DNA of 64,000 bases from contig NZ_JADMLB010000016.1 in assembly GCF_015482765.1 (NCBI RefSeq), forward strand, positions 1-64,000, read 5' to 3'. Positions within the stretch are counted from its first letter, which is position 1. The number at the start of each line of letters is the position of its first letter. Positions 24,364 to 33,610 of this stretch are shown in pieces. The notes under the pieces are model-generated. The model made no database searches and was not told the DNA's origin. It saw only the letters and a list, made by a program, of their open reading frames with translations. A program made the position numbers and the translations under genes. This DNA is from Halodesulfovibrio sp. GTDB taxonomy: Bacteria > Desulfobacterota > Desulfovibrionia > Desulfovibrionales > Desulfovibrionaceae.

Positions 24364-24412
24364 GTGAAGGCGCCATCGGAATCATCCGTCCGATGGCGCC
24401 TTCACACTTTTA
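24364..24412 (+). terminator. Strong terminator of the TRAP/serine dehydratase operon
   Basis: Seventeen-pair perfect stem at 24364-24380 and 24389-24405 (arms start GTGAAGGCGCC and end GGCGCCTTCAC) with an eight-base loop and a short U-rich tail. A second hairpin, GAGACCGGTGA (24425-24435) / TCACCGGTCTC (24440-24450), follows at once. Confidence 0.85.
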
Positions 24413-24450
24413 ACAAAAATGAATGAGACCGGTGATGGTTCACCGGTCTC

Positions 24451-25115
24451 CCCCATTGGCTCACTCTACGTTGCGAGAAGAGTTAGCTTTCAGCCCCTTG
24501 CATGGGCATGATTTACCATCAGTACAAACATGCACCGATAAAATTTTTGACTGCCTGAATAACTAGGCTGCTCCTCTAAAACGCAATGTTAGAAGAGTTC
24601 AACTTTTGATTTGGTACCACCCACAAAAGTTAATAAAATCCAGACAGACAAATTTGTTCAAATAAACAAAATGAAAATTTAATAGAAATCAATTTTTATT
24701 CAAAAATGTCATTTCTTCTGTAGATTTTGTTTAGCCTTATCCTTTTAGGTTAGTCAACACCTTCGAATACTAGTTTTTAATGGAAAAACACCTTTCATTT
24801 TTCTCAAACAAAAACAAATAGATCTTAATGCTTTGTTTTTAATAAGAAAACAAAGAGCAAAGACCCTCTCTTTGTAAATTAACTTTTTTGTAATTTATTT
24901 TCTAACACGCAAAAAAGCCCACAGAATGTGGGCTTTTTCTTTTTGGCAACCTACTGACAGAGCATTTCAGAAAATGAATTGCCTATCATACTTTGTGTTG
25001 TATTTATCTACTGTCGAAGCTGAATTACACCCTGTAAAAAAGTCTAACTCAACGCTGGAGAATCCAATAGCTGTGTGAACAAATGAGTTCGTTGATTCTC
25101 TACAAACGACACTGG
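24451..25115. other. AT-rich intergenic region with a bidirectional terminator
   Basis: About 660 bases. No coding frame is supported. From 24.6 to 24.9 kb it is very AT-rich with long A and T tracts. The hairpin AGCCCACA (24916-24923) / TGTGGGCT (24927-24934) has A-runs before and U-runs after, so it can stop transcription from both sides; on the minus strand it would end the carbonic anhydrase message. Confidence 0.55.
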
Positions 25116-25874
25116 CTATTTTTTGTTATTGTCCAACTCACTCTGAACATTTGCAAAGACCTGAGTAACATTCTTCTCATCAAGCCAATGCACGGAACCA
25201 GTATGCAAGTCGTAAACACCGCCGGCAATTTTAACATCACCATTGACGAATTTGTCACGAATAAGTTTGCTTTGCATAAATAAGTCATGCAGTCCCTGCC
25301 AAATATTCTGTTCAACAGAAGCCTCAAGAACCGTTTGTCCTTTTAAGTCTTCTTCGCGATTCAAAACATTAACAACAGCAGGCTTAATCTTTGCAATAAT
25401 AGCATTAATACTTGGAGTGAGCTCGTCTTTGCAACCATACAATTTATCAATAGTTGTTTGTACAGCGCCACAATTCGTATGCCCGAGAATAACTAATAAA
25501 GGAGTTTCTACAACCCCTACGCCGTATTCTACAGAACCTGTTTGCTCAACGCCGATGACGTTACCGGCAGCACGGACAACAAACGTGTCCATTATTCCGA
25601 CATCGAAGATACGTTCAACAGGTACTCGGGAGTCAGAACAGGCAACAACTGTTGCAATCGCATGGTAGTTCTGATCAAGCTCCTTAGCCATAATAGTTTG
25701 CTCATAGCTCGAGCGCGGGTGTGCAGATTCGTTAGTAACGAACCGTTTGTTCCCCTCTTGCAAGGCCTTGAGCGCGCTTTCTGGAGTTCTATCGCGCATA
25801 TTCGCCCTCGCTTCATTTATTGTGAGACACATCAAACAACAAATTGCCAATATATAACACACTGTCTTTTGCAT
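25116..25874 (-). CDS. Beta-class carbonic anhydrase with signal peptide
   Basis: 252 residues from the ATG at 25874, where GAGGGA precedes the start and the protein opens MQKTVCYILAICCLMCLTIN ending in EARA, a Sec signal peptide; upstream in-frame starts would bury it. Zinc ligands are visible as CSDSRVPVE near 89 (Cys, with the Asp-Arg pair) and GHTNCGAV near 146 (His and Cys). It interconverts carbon dioxide and bicarbonate, here in the periplasm. Most beta enzymes are cytoplasmic, so export is notable and may serve bicarbonate or pH balance around a cell that oxidises organic acids. Stands alone; terminator at 24.9 kb. Confidence 0.9.
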   Translation of the reverse strand: MQKTVCYILAICCLMCLTINEARANMRDRTPESALKALQEGNKRFVTNESAHPRSSYEQTIMAKELDQNYHAIATVVACSDSRVPVERIFDVGIMDTFVVRAAGNVIGVEQTGSVEYGVGVVETPLLVILGHTNCGAVQTTIDKLYGCKDELTPSINAIIAKIKPAVVNVLNREEDLKGQTVLEASVEQNIWQGLHDLFMQSKLIRDKFVNGDVKIAGGVYDLHTGSVHWLDEKNVTQVFANVQSELDNNKK

Positions 25875-26050
25875 ACATCCCTCACGCTTCATTATTGATG
25901 ATATCAAAAGCTACCCTTCGTGCAAAAGAGAAGCAAAAGATTCAACGTAACCAAGCTGTAGTATGCAAAACTTTGAAGTGATACCCTCATGATTAACAGT
26001 ACGCAACTGCTAACTACTCATTTGGCTAATTTGTTGTATGCCTATGGACA

Positions 26051-26083
26051 CAAAAAAAGCGTCCTTCAGTTGAAGGACGCTTT
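26051..26083 (-). terminator. Rho-independent terminator of lptD
   Basis: AAAGCGTCCTTCA / TGAAGGACGCTTT (26056-26068, 26071-26083), followed on the minus strand by a run of U (26058-26052). It starts 18 bases past the lptD stop. Confidence 0.9.
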
Positions 26084-26100
26084 GCTAAGTTTCTATACAC

Positions 26101-28437
26101 TTAGAAAGTGAGCCCCGGTAATTCCAGATACACCTTGTAGCTGTCATCAAACGGTGTAAACTTTGCTTTGAAAATCAATCTAAAACATTGATGGTTATAA
26201 ATCAAAGAATAACTTTGCTCATAAGCTTCTTTTTTCTCAAAATCGTATTCGTAGTATGCTTCAAAATTAATAGGATCAAAGAATTCAACAGTTAAGCGGT
26301 TTTTCCAAACATTCAGATCTGTAAGACCTGTCCCTGCGTATTCTTTGTTTTTATCAAGATTACTTCTGAAATCAACACCAGTACTAAACGCACCGTATGT
26401 CGGAGCAGTTAACTTCAACGTATGGTCATGACGGTTAATCTGGCTATCATAGTATGAGTAAAACGTACGAGAGGTAAATGTAATATTGGTCCAAGGGTAG
26501 AAACGAAGCTCACCTTCAAGATCTTTCCACGGACGACGCTCAAAACGTTCACCTTCAATAAGCTTGTCTTCATCACGTTTGTTTTCTTCGAAGTCATAAG
26601 ACTGAAGAATTCTAAACCAAAGCAATTCTCCGTAAGTAGTAGCAATTGAAGGATCGATACCCTTTTCTTCATTGCCAGCAATTACTGCTGCACGCTTTCT
26701 TGTAAGAAGATTTACAAGAGAAACGGTAAGCTCATCTTCATTGCCCAATCTATCAACATAATCATAGTACGGAGTATCACTTAAGCTACTACCGGAGACA
26801 TGACGATACTCAAACCGTGGCTGAATAGCATGTTTAATTCCAAGCGTTTCTACTTCACCTACATTTTCTTCTGTAGCTGCAAGTGTCTGCTCGTATGAAT
26901 AGACTCTTGCCAGTTCAGTATAGCCGGACACACCAAATTTAAAGAGAGTTCGAGAAGTACGGCTGTCATCGCCATTAGCAGAGGTTAACGGCTCTTTTTC
27001 AGCAGTATTATACCAAATCTGCTGCATACCCACTTCTGGAGTGATTGTTCCGTAAGAACTCACCAAAGGCAGTCCAAGAACCGGTGTAATATCTGTTCGG
27101 TTCCCATCTGTACCTTTGCGACGAGCAAACTGTACAGACTGAAAATCTGCATTCAACGTAAATGGTACCTGTTCAAGTCCCGGAATTCTATTCTTAAAGT
27201 AGTACGCGTTAAATTCAGGTAAACGCTGTAAAGTTTCATCTTCAGAGTGCTTTTCATTACCATGACCAAGGGCTGAGTTTTGGTTGTATTCACCAAGCAA
27301 AGCAATACCAAGACGGTTCCAGTCACGGGTTACAAGCAAGCGAGAAGTTCTAAGGGGATCACTACGATCATTTAAAGAACGGCCAAACCGTTCTTCCAAC
27401 GCATCCTGAGAATCATCGAAACCAGCGATAGTAGAGTTAAACTCCCTAAGCATATCCTGATCAGAAACGTAATCAATATCGGCTTTAAATTTCCAACGTG
27501 GATCCGGTAGCTCACCGTTAATCATACCACGAGCCCAGTACCGGTTCTCGTTAGTACGGAAAAGGTTGTCATAGCCAAAATCGCTGGCTTGTTGCTCTGT
27601 AGTTACAGTCTTCGCATCATGCAACCAGTCTGCACGCATCCAAACCTGATTTTCAGCAGAAGTGCGAGAACGGAATTCCACCCCCGGCATGAAACCACGT
27701 TTACTCATATATTGAGCATAGAAGGTCATGTCCCGTTCTTGGTCTATTGCCCAAAAGTAAGGCTGTGCAAACCAGAAGCCAAGACGGGAGGTGCTACCAA
27801 AGTCGGGACGAAGGAAACCTGATTCACGGCGAGTTTTAATCGGAAGAACAAAATAAGGTACGCCAAAAACAGGAACATCTTTAATTTGAACATCAGCACC
27901 TTTAATGACTGCATACCCTTCAAGCTCAAGGGTAGCCTCTGATGTATCCAAAGACCACGCAGGTCTGTCACCGTCACATACGGTAATTTTTGCATTATTA
28001 AATGTGTACGAGTCGCCCCAGTTTTTTTCAATCCGTTCACCCGTAAAGTAAACGTGAGGACCGGCAACAAACACCTTTCCGTTTTTCATCCAACCAATTT
28101 TTTTACCAAGATCAAACTCGGCAGTTTCGGCAGATAAATTATCATTATTCATGAACACTTCAACATTACCGGACAAATAGACCCAGTTTGTCGCCGCGTA
28201 ATACCGGGCAAAATCGGCTTTAAGGTAGTCCTTCCCTTGTTTCAGGACGACATCCCCTTCTGCTTCAATGACTTCTGCGTCATTAAGCGTTGATACTTTC
28301 TGTGCGGACAACTGCCATTCAACAGCTTCCTGATCTTCATTTGTCGCTGTAAGCGTTGCACTCTCGGCCGTGACAGCCAACATAGTGAAGACACATACAA
28401 AAAAGACTACAACTGCTTTGCGAAGCGATAATAACAT
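26101..28437 (-). CDS. lptD: LPS-assembly outer-membrane protein LptD
   Basis: 778 residues, a normal size for LptD. A signal peptide covers about the first 25 residues. Next is an OstA/LptA-like beta-jellyroll (about 40-150) with ALVVLKQG-like strands (DVVLKQGKDYLKADFARYY and VYLSGNVEV). The rest is a 26-stranded barrel domain with VFGVPYFVLPIKTRRESGFL and PYFWAIDQERDMTFYAQYMS, typical LptD stretches. It receives lipopolysaccharide from the periplasmic bridge and inserts it in the outer leaflet with LptE. The usual conserved cysteine pairs for the interdomain disulfides are not obvious: one cysteine near 143 and one near 765. Single gene here, no lpt neighbours. Confidence 0.93.
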   Translation of the reverse strand: MLLSLRKAVVVFFVCVFTMLAVTAESATLTATNEDQEAVEWQLSAQKVSTLNDAEVIEAEGDVVLKQGKDYLKADFARYYAATNWVYLSGNVEVFMNNDNLSAETAEFDLGKKIGWMKNGKVFVAGPHVYFTGERIEKNWGDSYTFNNAKITVCDGDRPAWSLDTSEATLELEGYAVIKGADVQIKDVPVFGVPYFVLPIKTRRESGFLRPDFGSTSRLGFWFAQPYFWAIDQERDMTFYAQYMSKRGFMPGVEFRSRTSAENQVWMRADWLHDAKTVTTEQQASDFGYDNLFRTNENRYWARGMINGELPDPRWKFKADIDYVSDQDMLREFNSTIAGFDDSQDALEERFGRSLNDRSDPLRTSRLLVTRDWNRLGIALLGEYNQNSALGHGNEKHSEDETLQRLPEFNAYYFKNRIPGLEQVPFTLNADFQSVQFARRKGTDGNRTDITPVLGLPLVSSYGTITPEVGMQQIWYNTAEKEPLTSANGDDSRTSRTLFKFGVSGYTELARVYSYEQTLAATEENVGEVETLGIKHAIQPRFEYRHVSGSSLSDTPYYDYVDRLGNEDELTVSLVNLLTRKRAAVIAGNEEKGIDPSIATTYGELLWFRILQSYDFEENKRDEDKLIEGERFERRPWKDLEGELRFYPWTNITFTSRTFYSYYDSQINRHDHTLKLTAPTYGAFSTGVDFRSNLDKNKEYAGTGLTDLNVWKNRLTVEFFDPINFEAYYEYDFEKKEAYEQSYSLIYNHQCFRLIFKAKFTPFDDSYKVYLELPGLTF

Positions 28438-28743
28438 ACATTTTTCCCAACGATTTCAGATAGAAAACTAGAACTTTTTAACAACGTAAAATGAGACTAC
28501 GTACAACAGCATTAACGCTATACCACAGCTTAACATGCAGGGAAAGCATATAAAATAAGCGATATACCCACCAAAGTCGCGCGTCCCAACGCAAATACGT
28601 CTCTTTAGATTTCTTTATGCAATGCTGTAGTTTGTAAGACTTTTTTAAAAACACGATTTTCAAAAAAGCTAGCAACACAAATTCTCACACACATCGGGTG
28701 ACAAATATACTCCTGTCTGCTATCTTCCATGCACAGTTTTATA
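28438..28743. other. Divergent intergenic region between lptD and the ribosomal operon
   Basis: About 300 AT-rich bases. The lptD promoter must lie here on the minus strand but no box pair is convincing. No supported coding frame; the plus-strand ribosomal promoter is listed separately. Confidence 0.4.
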
Positions 28744-28771
28744 TTGACAGAAGCATTCTACTGCTTTATTA
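28744..28771 (+). promoter_or_regulatory. Sigma-70-type promoter of the rpsF operon
   Basis: TTGACA (28744-28749), 16-base spacer, TTATTA (28766-28771). The -35 box is consensus. About 65 bases before the rpsF start. Confidence 0.7.
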
Positions 28772-28836
28772 ACCCTCGTTCTGCCTTGCTCACCCTTTTG
28801 TAGATGGGCGGGCCAACAGTCCATAAGGAGATTGGA

Positions 28837-29130
28837 ATGAGAAAATTCGAAACACTTTTGCTTCTCTCCCCAGAGTTAGCAAGTGATGCTCGCGAAGAAT
28901 TGCTGAGCACTCTTACTGGTGTTATCGAGCGCGTTGAAGGCAACGTACTCGAAGCTGACCACTGGGGCATGCGTGACCTCGCATACCCAGTACAGAAATT
29001 TATGCGCGGCTACTACGTTCGTCTTGAGTTTGAAGCTCCTGGCACCGCTGTTGCCGAACTTGAGCGTATCATCCGTATTACAGATGGTATCTTCAAGTAC
29101 GTAACTGTTAAGCTTGAGGAGGCAAAATAA
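28837..29130 (+). CDS. rpsF: 30S ribosomal protein S6
   Basis: 97 residues from the ATG at 28837, which follows AAGGAGATTGGA; an earlier in-frame ATG at 28804 has no ribosome-binding site and adds residues outside the family. S6 signatures are [14 protein letters not shown] at the start, [21 protein letters not shown] in two pieces in the middle and [20 protein letters not shown] at the end. It binds S18 on the platform of the 30S subunit. First of a four-gene block with rpsR, rplI and dnaB, a widespread arrangement. Confidence 0.97.
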   Translation: MRKFETLLLLSPELASDAREELLSTLTGVIERVEGNVLEADHWGMRDLAYPVQKFMRGYYVRLEFEAPGTAVAELERIIRITDGIFKYVTVKLEEAK

Positions 29131-29131
29131 G

Positions 29132-29395
29132 ATGGCTTTTAAAAGACGTTTTACTCCACGCCGTAAATTCTGCCGCTTCTGTGCAGATAAAGATCTTCCA
29201 TTGAACTACAAGCGTCCGGACATCCTCCGTGATTTTATCACCGAACGTGGTAAAATTATCGCTCGTCGTATCACTGGCACATGTGCTTTCCACCAGCGTG
29301 CTCTCACTCGTGAGATCAAACGCTCCCGTCAGATGGCACTTCTCGTGTTCACTTCCACTCACGCAAGTGAAGTGAAAAAGAAAAGTACTTTATAG
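29132..29395 (+). CDS. rpsR: 30S ribosomal protein S18
   Basis: 87 residues from the ATG at 29132, one base after the rpsF stop, with GAGGAGG inside the end of rpsF as the ribosome-binding site. The product starts [20 protein letters not shown] and keeps the S18 core ([20 protein letters not shown]). The C-x-x-C plus a later cysteine suggest a zinc-binding form of S18. It pairs with S6. Confidence 0.96.
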   Translation: MAFKRRFTPRRKFCRFCADKDLPLNYKRPDILRDFITERGKIIARRITGTCAFHQRALTREIKRSRQMALLVFTSTHASEVKKKSTL

Positions 29396-29405
29396 GAGAT
29401 TGGTC

Positions 29406-29930
29406 ATGAAACTTATTCTCCGTGCTGACGTAGAGAACCTTGGCGTTCTTGGCGATATTGTAGAAGTTAAAGCTGGCTACGGTCGTAACTACCTCGTACC
29501 TCAGGGTCTTGCTATGGTTGCAACTGCATCTAACATGAAAGTTTTTGAGCTCGAGCGTAAAAAACTTACTGACAAGATGGAAAAAGTTCGTAGCGAAGCT
29601 CAGTCTCTGGCAGAAAAACTGGAAGCAGCTGAAGTTATCATCGAAGTTCGTGTTGGTGAAAACGACAAGCTCTACGGTTCTGTTACCGCAAGCAACATCG
29701 CTGATGCTCTTGCAGCTCTCGATCTCGAAGTAGATCGTCGTCGCATCCTCCTCGACGCTCCTATCCGCGTTCTTGGCGAATACACTGTACGTGTACGCCT
29801 CCACGCTGGTGTTGTAGCTGAAGTTAAGGTTGCAGTTAATGCTGAAGGCCGCATCATCGAAGAAGAAGCTCCTGTAGAAGAAAATGACGCAGAATCCACC
29901 GTGGAATCCGCAGAAGAATCCGCAGAATAG
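29406..29930 (+). CDS. rplI: 50S ribosomal protein L9 with acidic C-terminal tail
   Basis: 174 residues from the ATG at 29406 (TAGGAG upstream). The N-terminal domain MKLILRADVENLGVLGDIVE and GYGRNYLVPQGLAM are the L9 signature, and a long helix links to the C-terminal domain with NDKLYGSVTASNIADAL. Typical L9 is near 150 residues; here about 25 acidic residues (rich in E, with repeated ESAEES) extend the end. That extension is encoded where the dnaB frame begins, so the last 47 bases code two proteins. L9 binds 23S rRNA at the L1 stalk. Confidence 0.95.
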   Translation: MKLILRADVENLGVLGDIVEVKAGYGRNYLVPQGLAMVATASNMKVFELERKKLTDKMEKVRSEAQSLAEKLEAAEVIIEVRVGENDKLYGSVTASNIADALAALDLEVDRRRILLDAPIRVLGEYTVRVRLHAGVVAEVKVAVNAEGRIIEEEAPVEENDAESTVESAEESAE

Positions 29931-31368
29931 CTTTAATGCCGATACCTTCGCCCATCAGGGCGAAGGTTCGGTTTCCGATGCATTTGAAAATGTATCGGAC
30001 GAATTGCTGCGCAATGTTCCCCCCCACAGCATCGAAGCAGAGCAGGCTGTGCTTGGGGGTATTTTTTTGCGTGCGGATGCGCTCAATACTCTTGTAGACA
30101 TCGTTACAGAAGACGATTTCTATGCCCCTGCCCATAAAATACTTTTCGGCGCCATGATGGAGCTGCACAGACAAAGTATTGCCGTTGACCCTGTTACCAT
30201 CGGTCAGTACCTGCGCGATAAAAGCCTTCTGGAACAAGTAGGTGGCGCGGTTTACATCGGCGAACTTGTAAACTCCATCATCAGTGCAGCAAACGCTGAA
30301 CACTACGCCAAAATTGTTCGAGATAAATCCCTCCAGCGAAGCCTTATTGAGTCCTGTTCAGACATAATCGGCAAATGCTACGATCAGGGAACAGAGGTAG
30401 ACAAGCTTCTGGATGAATCCGAACAATCTATTTTCGCAATTTCTGAGCGAACCTCCGGTCAAACTTTTATTGATTCAAAAACACTCATTAACCGAGTGTT
30501 TGACCAGCTTTCTATCCGTATCGATAGTAAAGATCTCGTAACCGGTGTTACGACTGGTTTTTATAACCTCGACAAAATGACCGCAGGCTTGCAGCCTACC
30601 GACCTTATTATTATCGCGGCCCGCCCTTCCATGGGTAAAACGGCGTTTACGCTGAACCTTGCTGTTAACGCAGCACTGGAAGGTAACACCCCTGTTGTAT
30701 TCTATTCTCTTGAAATGGGTATGGAACAGCTCATGGTGCGTATGCTGGCAACCGTTGCCGGTGTAGACATGAACAAACTGAGAACAGGTCGCGGAATCGA
30801 TAATGACGACTGGGGTCGACTGCATTACGCAGCTGACGTTCTGGGCAAGGCTCCAATTTACATTGACGATACACCATCGCTCTCTACCTTGGATCTACGA
30901 GCTCGTACTCGTCGTCTGAAAGCAGAAAAAAATATCGGAATGGTTGTTGTAGACTACTTGCAGCTCATGCGCTCAAGCCGCAAAACCGATTCCCGTGAAC
31001 TTGAAATTTCTGATATTTCTCGAAACCTCAAAGCATTGGCGAAAGAGCTTAACATACCTGTTGTTGCACTTTCACAGCTCAACCGTAAGGTTGAAGAGCG
31101 TGCCGACAAACGCCCAATGCTTTCTGACCTTCGTGAATCCGGTGCGATTGAGCAGGATGCTGACGTCATCATGTTTATTTACCGTGATGCCGTATACAAT
31201 AAAAAAGAAGACCGAGCAGAAATACACTCTGCAGAAATCATTATCGGCAAACAGCGTAACGGCTCTGTCGGTACAGCTCAGCTTCAGTACAACGGCCAAT
31301 TTACACGTTTTGAAAACCCTACAGACTTATATCCTTCTGAGGAAATCCCAGAAGATGCAGGAATGTAG
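29884..31368 (+). CDS. dnaB: Replicative DNA helicase DnaB
   Basis: 494 residues from the ATG at 29884, inside rplI; no better in-frame ATG follows before the conserved part, though a later non-ATG start cannot be excluded. The first ~40 residues are polar and not conserved. Then come the N-terminal helicase domain (NVPPHSIEAEQAVLGGIFL near 43), Walker A ARPSMGKTAFTLNL near 245, the Walker B stretch MVVVDYLQLM near 345 and the arginine-finger region KQRNGSVGTAQLQY near 455. The hexamer unwinds DNA at the fork and recruits primase. A hairpin CCTTCGCCC (29945-29953) / GGGCGAAGG (29958-29966) lies in its first codons just after the rplI stop. Confidence 0.94.
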   Translation: MTQNPPWNPQKNPQNSFNADTFAHQGEGSVSDAFENVSDELLRNVPPHSIEAEQAVLGGIFLRADALNTLVDIVTEDDFYAPAHKILFGAMMELHRQSIAVDPVTIGQYLRDKSLLEQVGGAVYIGELVNSIISAANAEHYAKIVRDKSLQRSLIESCSDIIGKCYDQGTEVDKLLDESEQSIFAISERTSGQTFIDSKTLINRVFDQLSIRIDSKDLVTGVTTGFYNLDKMTAGLQPTDLIIIAARPSMGKTAFTLNLAVNAALEGNTPVVFYSLEMGMEQLMVRMLATVAGVDMNKLRTGRGIDNDDWGRLHYAADVLGKAPIYIDDTPSLSTLDLRARTRRLKAEKNIGMVVVDYLQLMRSSRKTDSRELEISDISRNLKALAKELNIPVVALSQLNRKVEERADKRPMLSDLRESGAIEQDADVIMFIYRDAVYNKKEDRAEIHSAEIIIGKQRNGSVGTAQLQYNGQFTRFENPTDLYPSEEIPEDAGM

Positions 31369-31410
31369 TAATAATTTTCTCCTCCTTTAAAAAACTAAAA
31401 GATACAGACC

Positions 31411-31447
31411 AAACGGTCAGCACAACAATGTGCTGACCGTTTTCTTT
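31411..31447 (+). terminator. Rho-independent terminator of the rpsF-dnaB operon
   Basis: Thirteen-pair stem AACGGTCAGCACA (31411-31423) / TGTGCTGACCGTT (31428-31440), four-base loop, U-rich tail. It follows the dnaB stop by 42 bases. Confidence 0.93.
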
Positions 31448-31586
31448 TCATTAAATAAGTAAATAGTTATTTTATGTGTTGTTGTCACACGCTATATTCT
31501 GAACTATTACAACATATGCACTGTCTATTTTAAAAACCAAGTAGGCTTATCAATAAGAGCCACACACTTAACAAAGCAATTACATC

Positions 31587-32270
31587 ATGTATGCCATAAA
31601 AGAACTCTACGCATTATTAACAATATCCACCCTCATATCTTCATGCGTGCTGTTTCATTTTATTTCAACCAAATTCTCTTCTCGAAGCTTACAACTCTGG
31701 ACAGTCGGAATGTTTGTGCTTTTTACAGGACAAATGCTTATGACACTTCGAGGATATGTTCCCTTTTATATCTCAATAATTGCAGGCAACACGCTTTCTT
31801 TATTTGGACTTATGCTTTTCTGGCTCGGAATCCGTCTTTATTCCAATGCTCAAATACATTGGAAAAATTACGCACTTATGCTTGCCTGCATTCTCTGTGC
31901 AATCTACTTCCTCTACTGGTTTTCCGCAGTAAAATTCAATGTTGCAGCTAGAATCGTTACTATGAACCTTTTGGTTCTTCCTTTCAGTACGATGATTGGC
32001 TACACACTGATTTACTCTAGCGCCCCAAGTCGGCCTGCCCTCGTTTTTGGAATAGTAAATATAGGGACAACTCTCTCCTCAATCATTCGAATCCTGACAG
32101 TACTCATCTCCCCGCAACACCAATCTTTCTTCATGTCAGGATGGCAAACAGGGATTCACACCCTCTGGATGATAGGATATATCATTACTGCAGCGATCAC
32201 TTTTCCACTTTTGGCTCTCCACAAACAAAAAAAGGCTGTACTTACGAAGAGTTACTCGCACACATTATAA
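31587..32270 (+). CDS. Seven-helix membrane protein, sensor-only paralogue of the next gene
   Basis: 227 residues with about seven hydrophobic segments and no soluble domain. It aligns along its length with the N-terminal half of the following diguanylate cyclase: both start with an IKELYA/IRELYA motif, share the third-segment stretch LMTLRGYVP / LMTFRGYIP and then F-FWLGIR / F-FWFGIR. It ends soon after the last membrane segment with a short basic tail, so it has the sensory membrane module but no GGDEF domain. The simplest explanation is duplication followed by loss of the output domain. It may form mixed assemblies with, or titrate, its neighbour. No good ribosome-binding site stands before the ATG; the start is taken from the alignment. 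Confidence 0.75.
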   Translation: MYAIKELYALLTISTLISSCVLFHFISTKFSSRSLQLWTVGMFVLFTGQMLMTLRGYVPFYISIIAGNTLSLFGLMLFWLGIRLYSNAQIHWKNYALMLACILCAIYFLYWFSAVKFNVAARIVTMNLLVLPFSTMIGYTLIYSSAPSRPALVFGIVNIGTTLSSIIRILTVLISPQHQSFFMSGWQTGIHTLWMIGYIITAAITFPLLALHKQKKAVLTKSYSHTL

Positions 32271-32360
32271 ATTTATACCGAATATAATTCAAAATTATAG
32301 TTCACCTGTGTTCATATAACCAAGCTTGATGATTAGTTATCCCAACCTTACGGATCGTCT

Positions 32361-33521
32361 ATGCTTGGAATACGTGAACTTTATGCATCCCTTTCTGTTA
32401 TAGCAGCAATATCTACACTTGCGGTCTATTGCCTATACTTCAGCCGATTTAACACCCGCGGCGTACTCTGGTGGGCGGCTGCTATGTCCTCGTACCTATT
32501 GTGTTTAATTCTTATGACATTCAGGGGCTACATCCCCCCATTCTTCTCTTCTTTTATAGCTAATATCGCTGCCACGGCTGGATATGTTTTCTTCTGGTTC
32601 GGCATACGAATTTTCTTCAAACGTCAGCTCACTTCTTCTGTCTTGTGCTGCGGTCTATTTCTTTTTGCATTGGTTACAATATCGTCAGCTATAACCCTAG
32701 ATCATCCAACACTTGCTGCGGGTAAGGTCTTAATAATCGGCATTAACTATTCAACAATCAACTTTTTAACCGCATATGAACTGCTTAAAAACGCCCGCCA
32801 TTCCGATACTGCCAAAGTGCTTGCCGCAATAAATATCATTAACGCAGTCATCATAAATTTCCGTGGAATTAACATTCTACTCACGCAAAGTTATAACATG
32901 TACTATACAACAGGGTGGACAACCAGCGCCTATGTTCTTTGGACAAGTGCATCTCTGTTAATCACAACATTAGGCTTGTTAATGCTGATAGTAGAAGAGC
33001 TCCATTCAAAGCTTGCCCGTCAGGCAATAGAAGATCCTCTCACCGGAATTTTCAACCGCAGAGCACTGCACACAATCACACCTAACGAGTTTTTAGATCT
33101 CAAAAACAGCAACCCGTCATTAGGACTTCTGATGTTGGACATAGACCACTTCAAGGCAGTGAATGACACATACGGGCACACAACAGGTGACGCCTTATTA
33201 AAACATTTTGCAGAGCAAGTTTCCGGCTGTCTAAGGTCTACTGACTCTTTTTATCGTATTGGCGGAGAAGAGTTTTTGATCATGGTACTAGATGCAACAC
33301 CGGAAACTCTACTGAGGCTGGGTGAACGTATACGAAAACATATTGAACAGACTCCCCTTCTGACGAATCTGGCTCCTATTTACCACACAGTGAGCATCGG
33401 CTGTTCGCTTTCCAATGGACATGACACCTCTATTGAATCGTTACTGGAACGAGCAGACTTAGCTTTATACAGCGCAAAATCTCATGGAAGAAATTATGTC
33501 CAATTACCGGACGTAGCATAA
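32361..33521 (+). CDS. Membrane-bound diguanylate cyclase (GGDEF)
   Basis: 386 residues: about 210 residues of seven membrane segments, a short linker, then a GGDEF domain. The catalytic loop reads RIGGEEFLIMV; the substrate-binding stretch DIDHFKAVNDTYGHTTGD is intact, and an inhibitory site RSTD lies five residues before GGEEF. It should make cyclic di-GMP at the inner face of the membrane in response to a signal sensed by the membrane part, with product inhibition. The membrane region belongs to no family I can name with certainty and is paralogous to the upstream gene. The start follows a weak purine stretch. With the HD-GYP protein at the window's left edge it shows active cyclic di-GMP metabolism. 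Confidence 0.9.
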   Translation: MLGIRELYASLSVIAAISTLAVYCLYFSRFNTRGVLWWAAAMSSYLLCLILMTFRGYIPPFFSSFIANIAATAGYVFFWFGIRIFFKRQLTSSVLCCGLFLFALVTISSAITLDHPTLAAGKVLIIGINYSTINFLTAYELLKNARHSDTAKVLAAINIINAVIINFRGINILLTQSYNMYYTTGWTTSAYVLWTSASLLITTLGLLMLIVEELHSKLARQAIEDPLTGIFNRRALHTITPNEFLDLKNSNPSLGLLMLDIDHFKAVNDTYGHTTGDALLKHFAEQVSGCLRSTDSFYRIGGEEFLIMVLDATPETLLRLGERIRKHIEQTPLLTNLAPIYHTVSIGCSLSNGHDTSIESLLERADLALYSAKSHGRNYVQLPDVA

Positions 33522-33540
33522 CCTTTTTTGACCACACAAA

Positions 33541-33570
33541 AAAAACGCTCTGAATCTCTTCAGAGCGTTT
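33541..33570. terminator. Bidirectional terminator between convergent genes
   Basis: AAACGCTCTGAA (33543-33554) / TTCAGAGCGTTT (33559-33570), with an A-run before and a short U-run after. It serves the GGDEF gene on the plus strand and the small YciI-like gene on the minus strand. Confidence 0.88.
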
Positions 33571-33610
33571 CTAATTAGCTTCAACTATCTATTTACATAA
33601 CATAAAAAGA

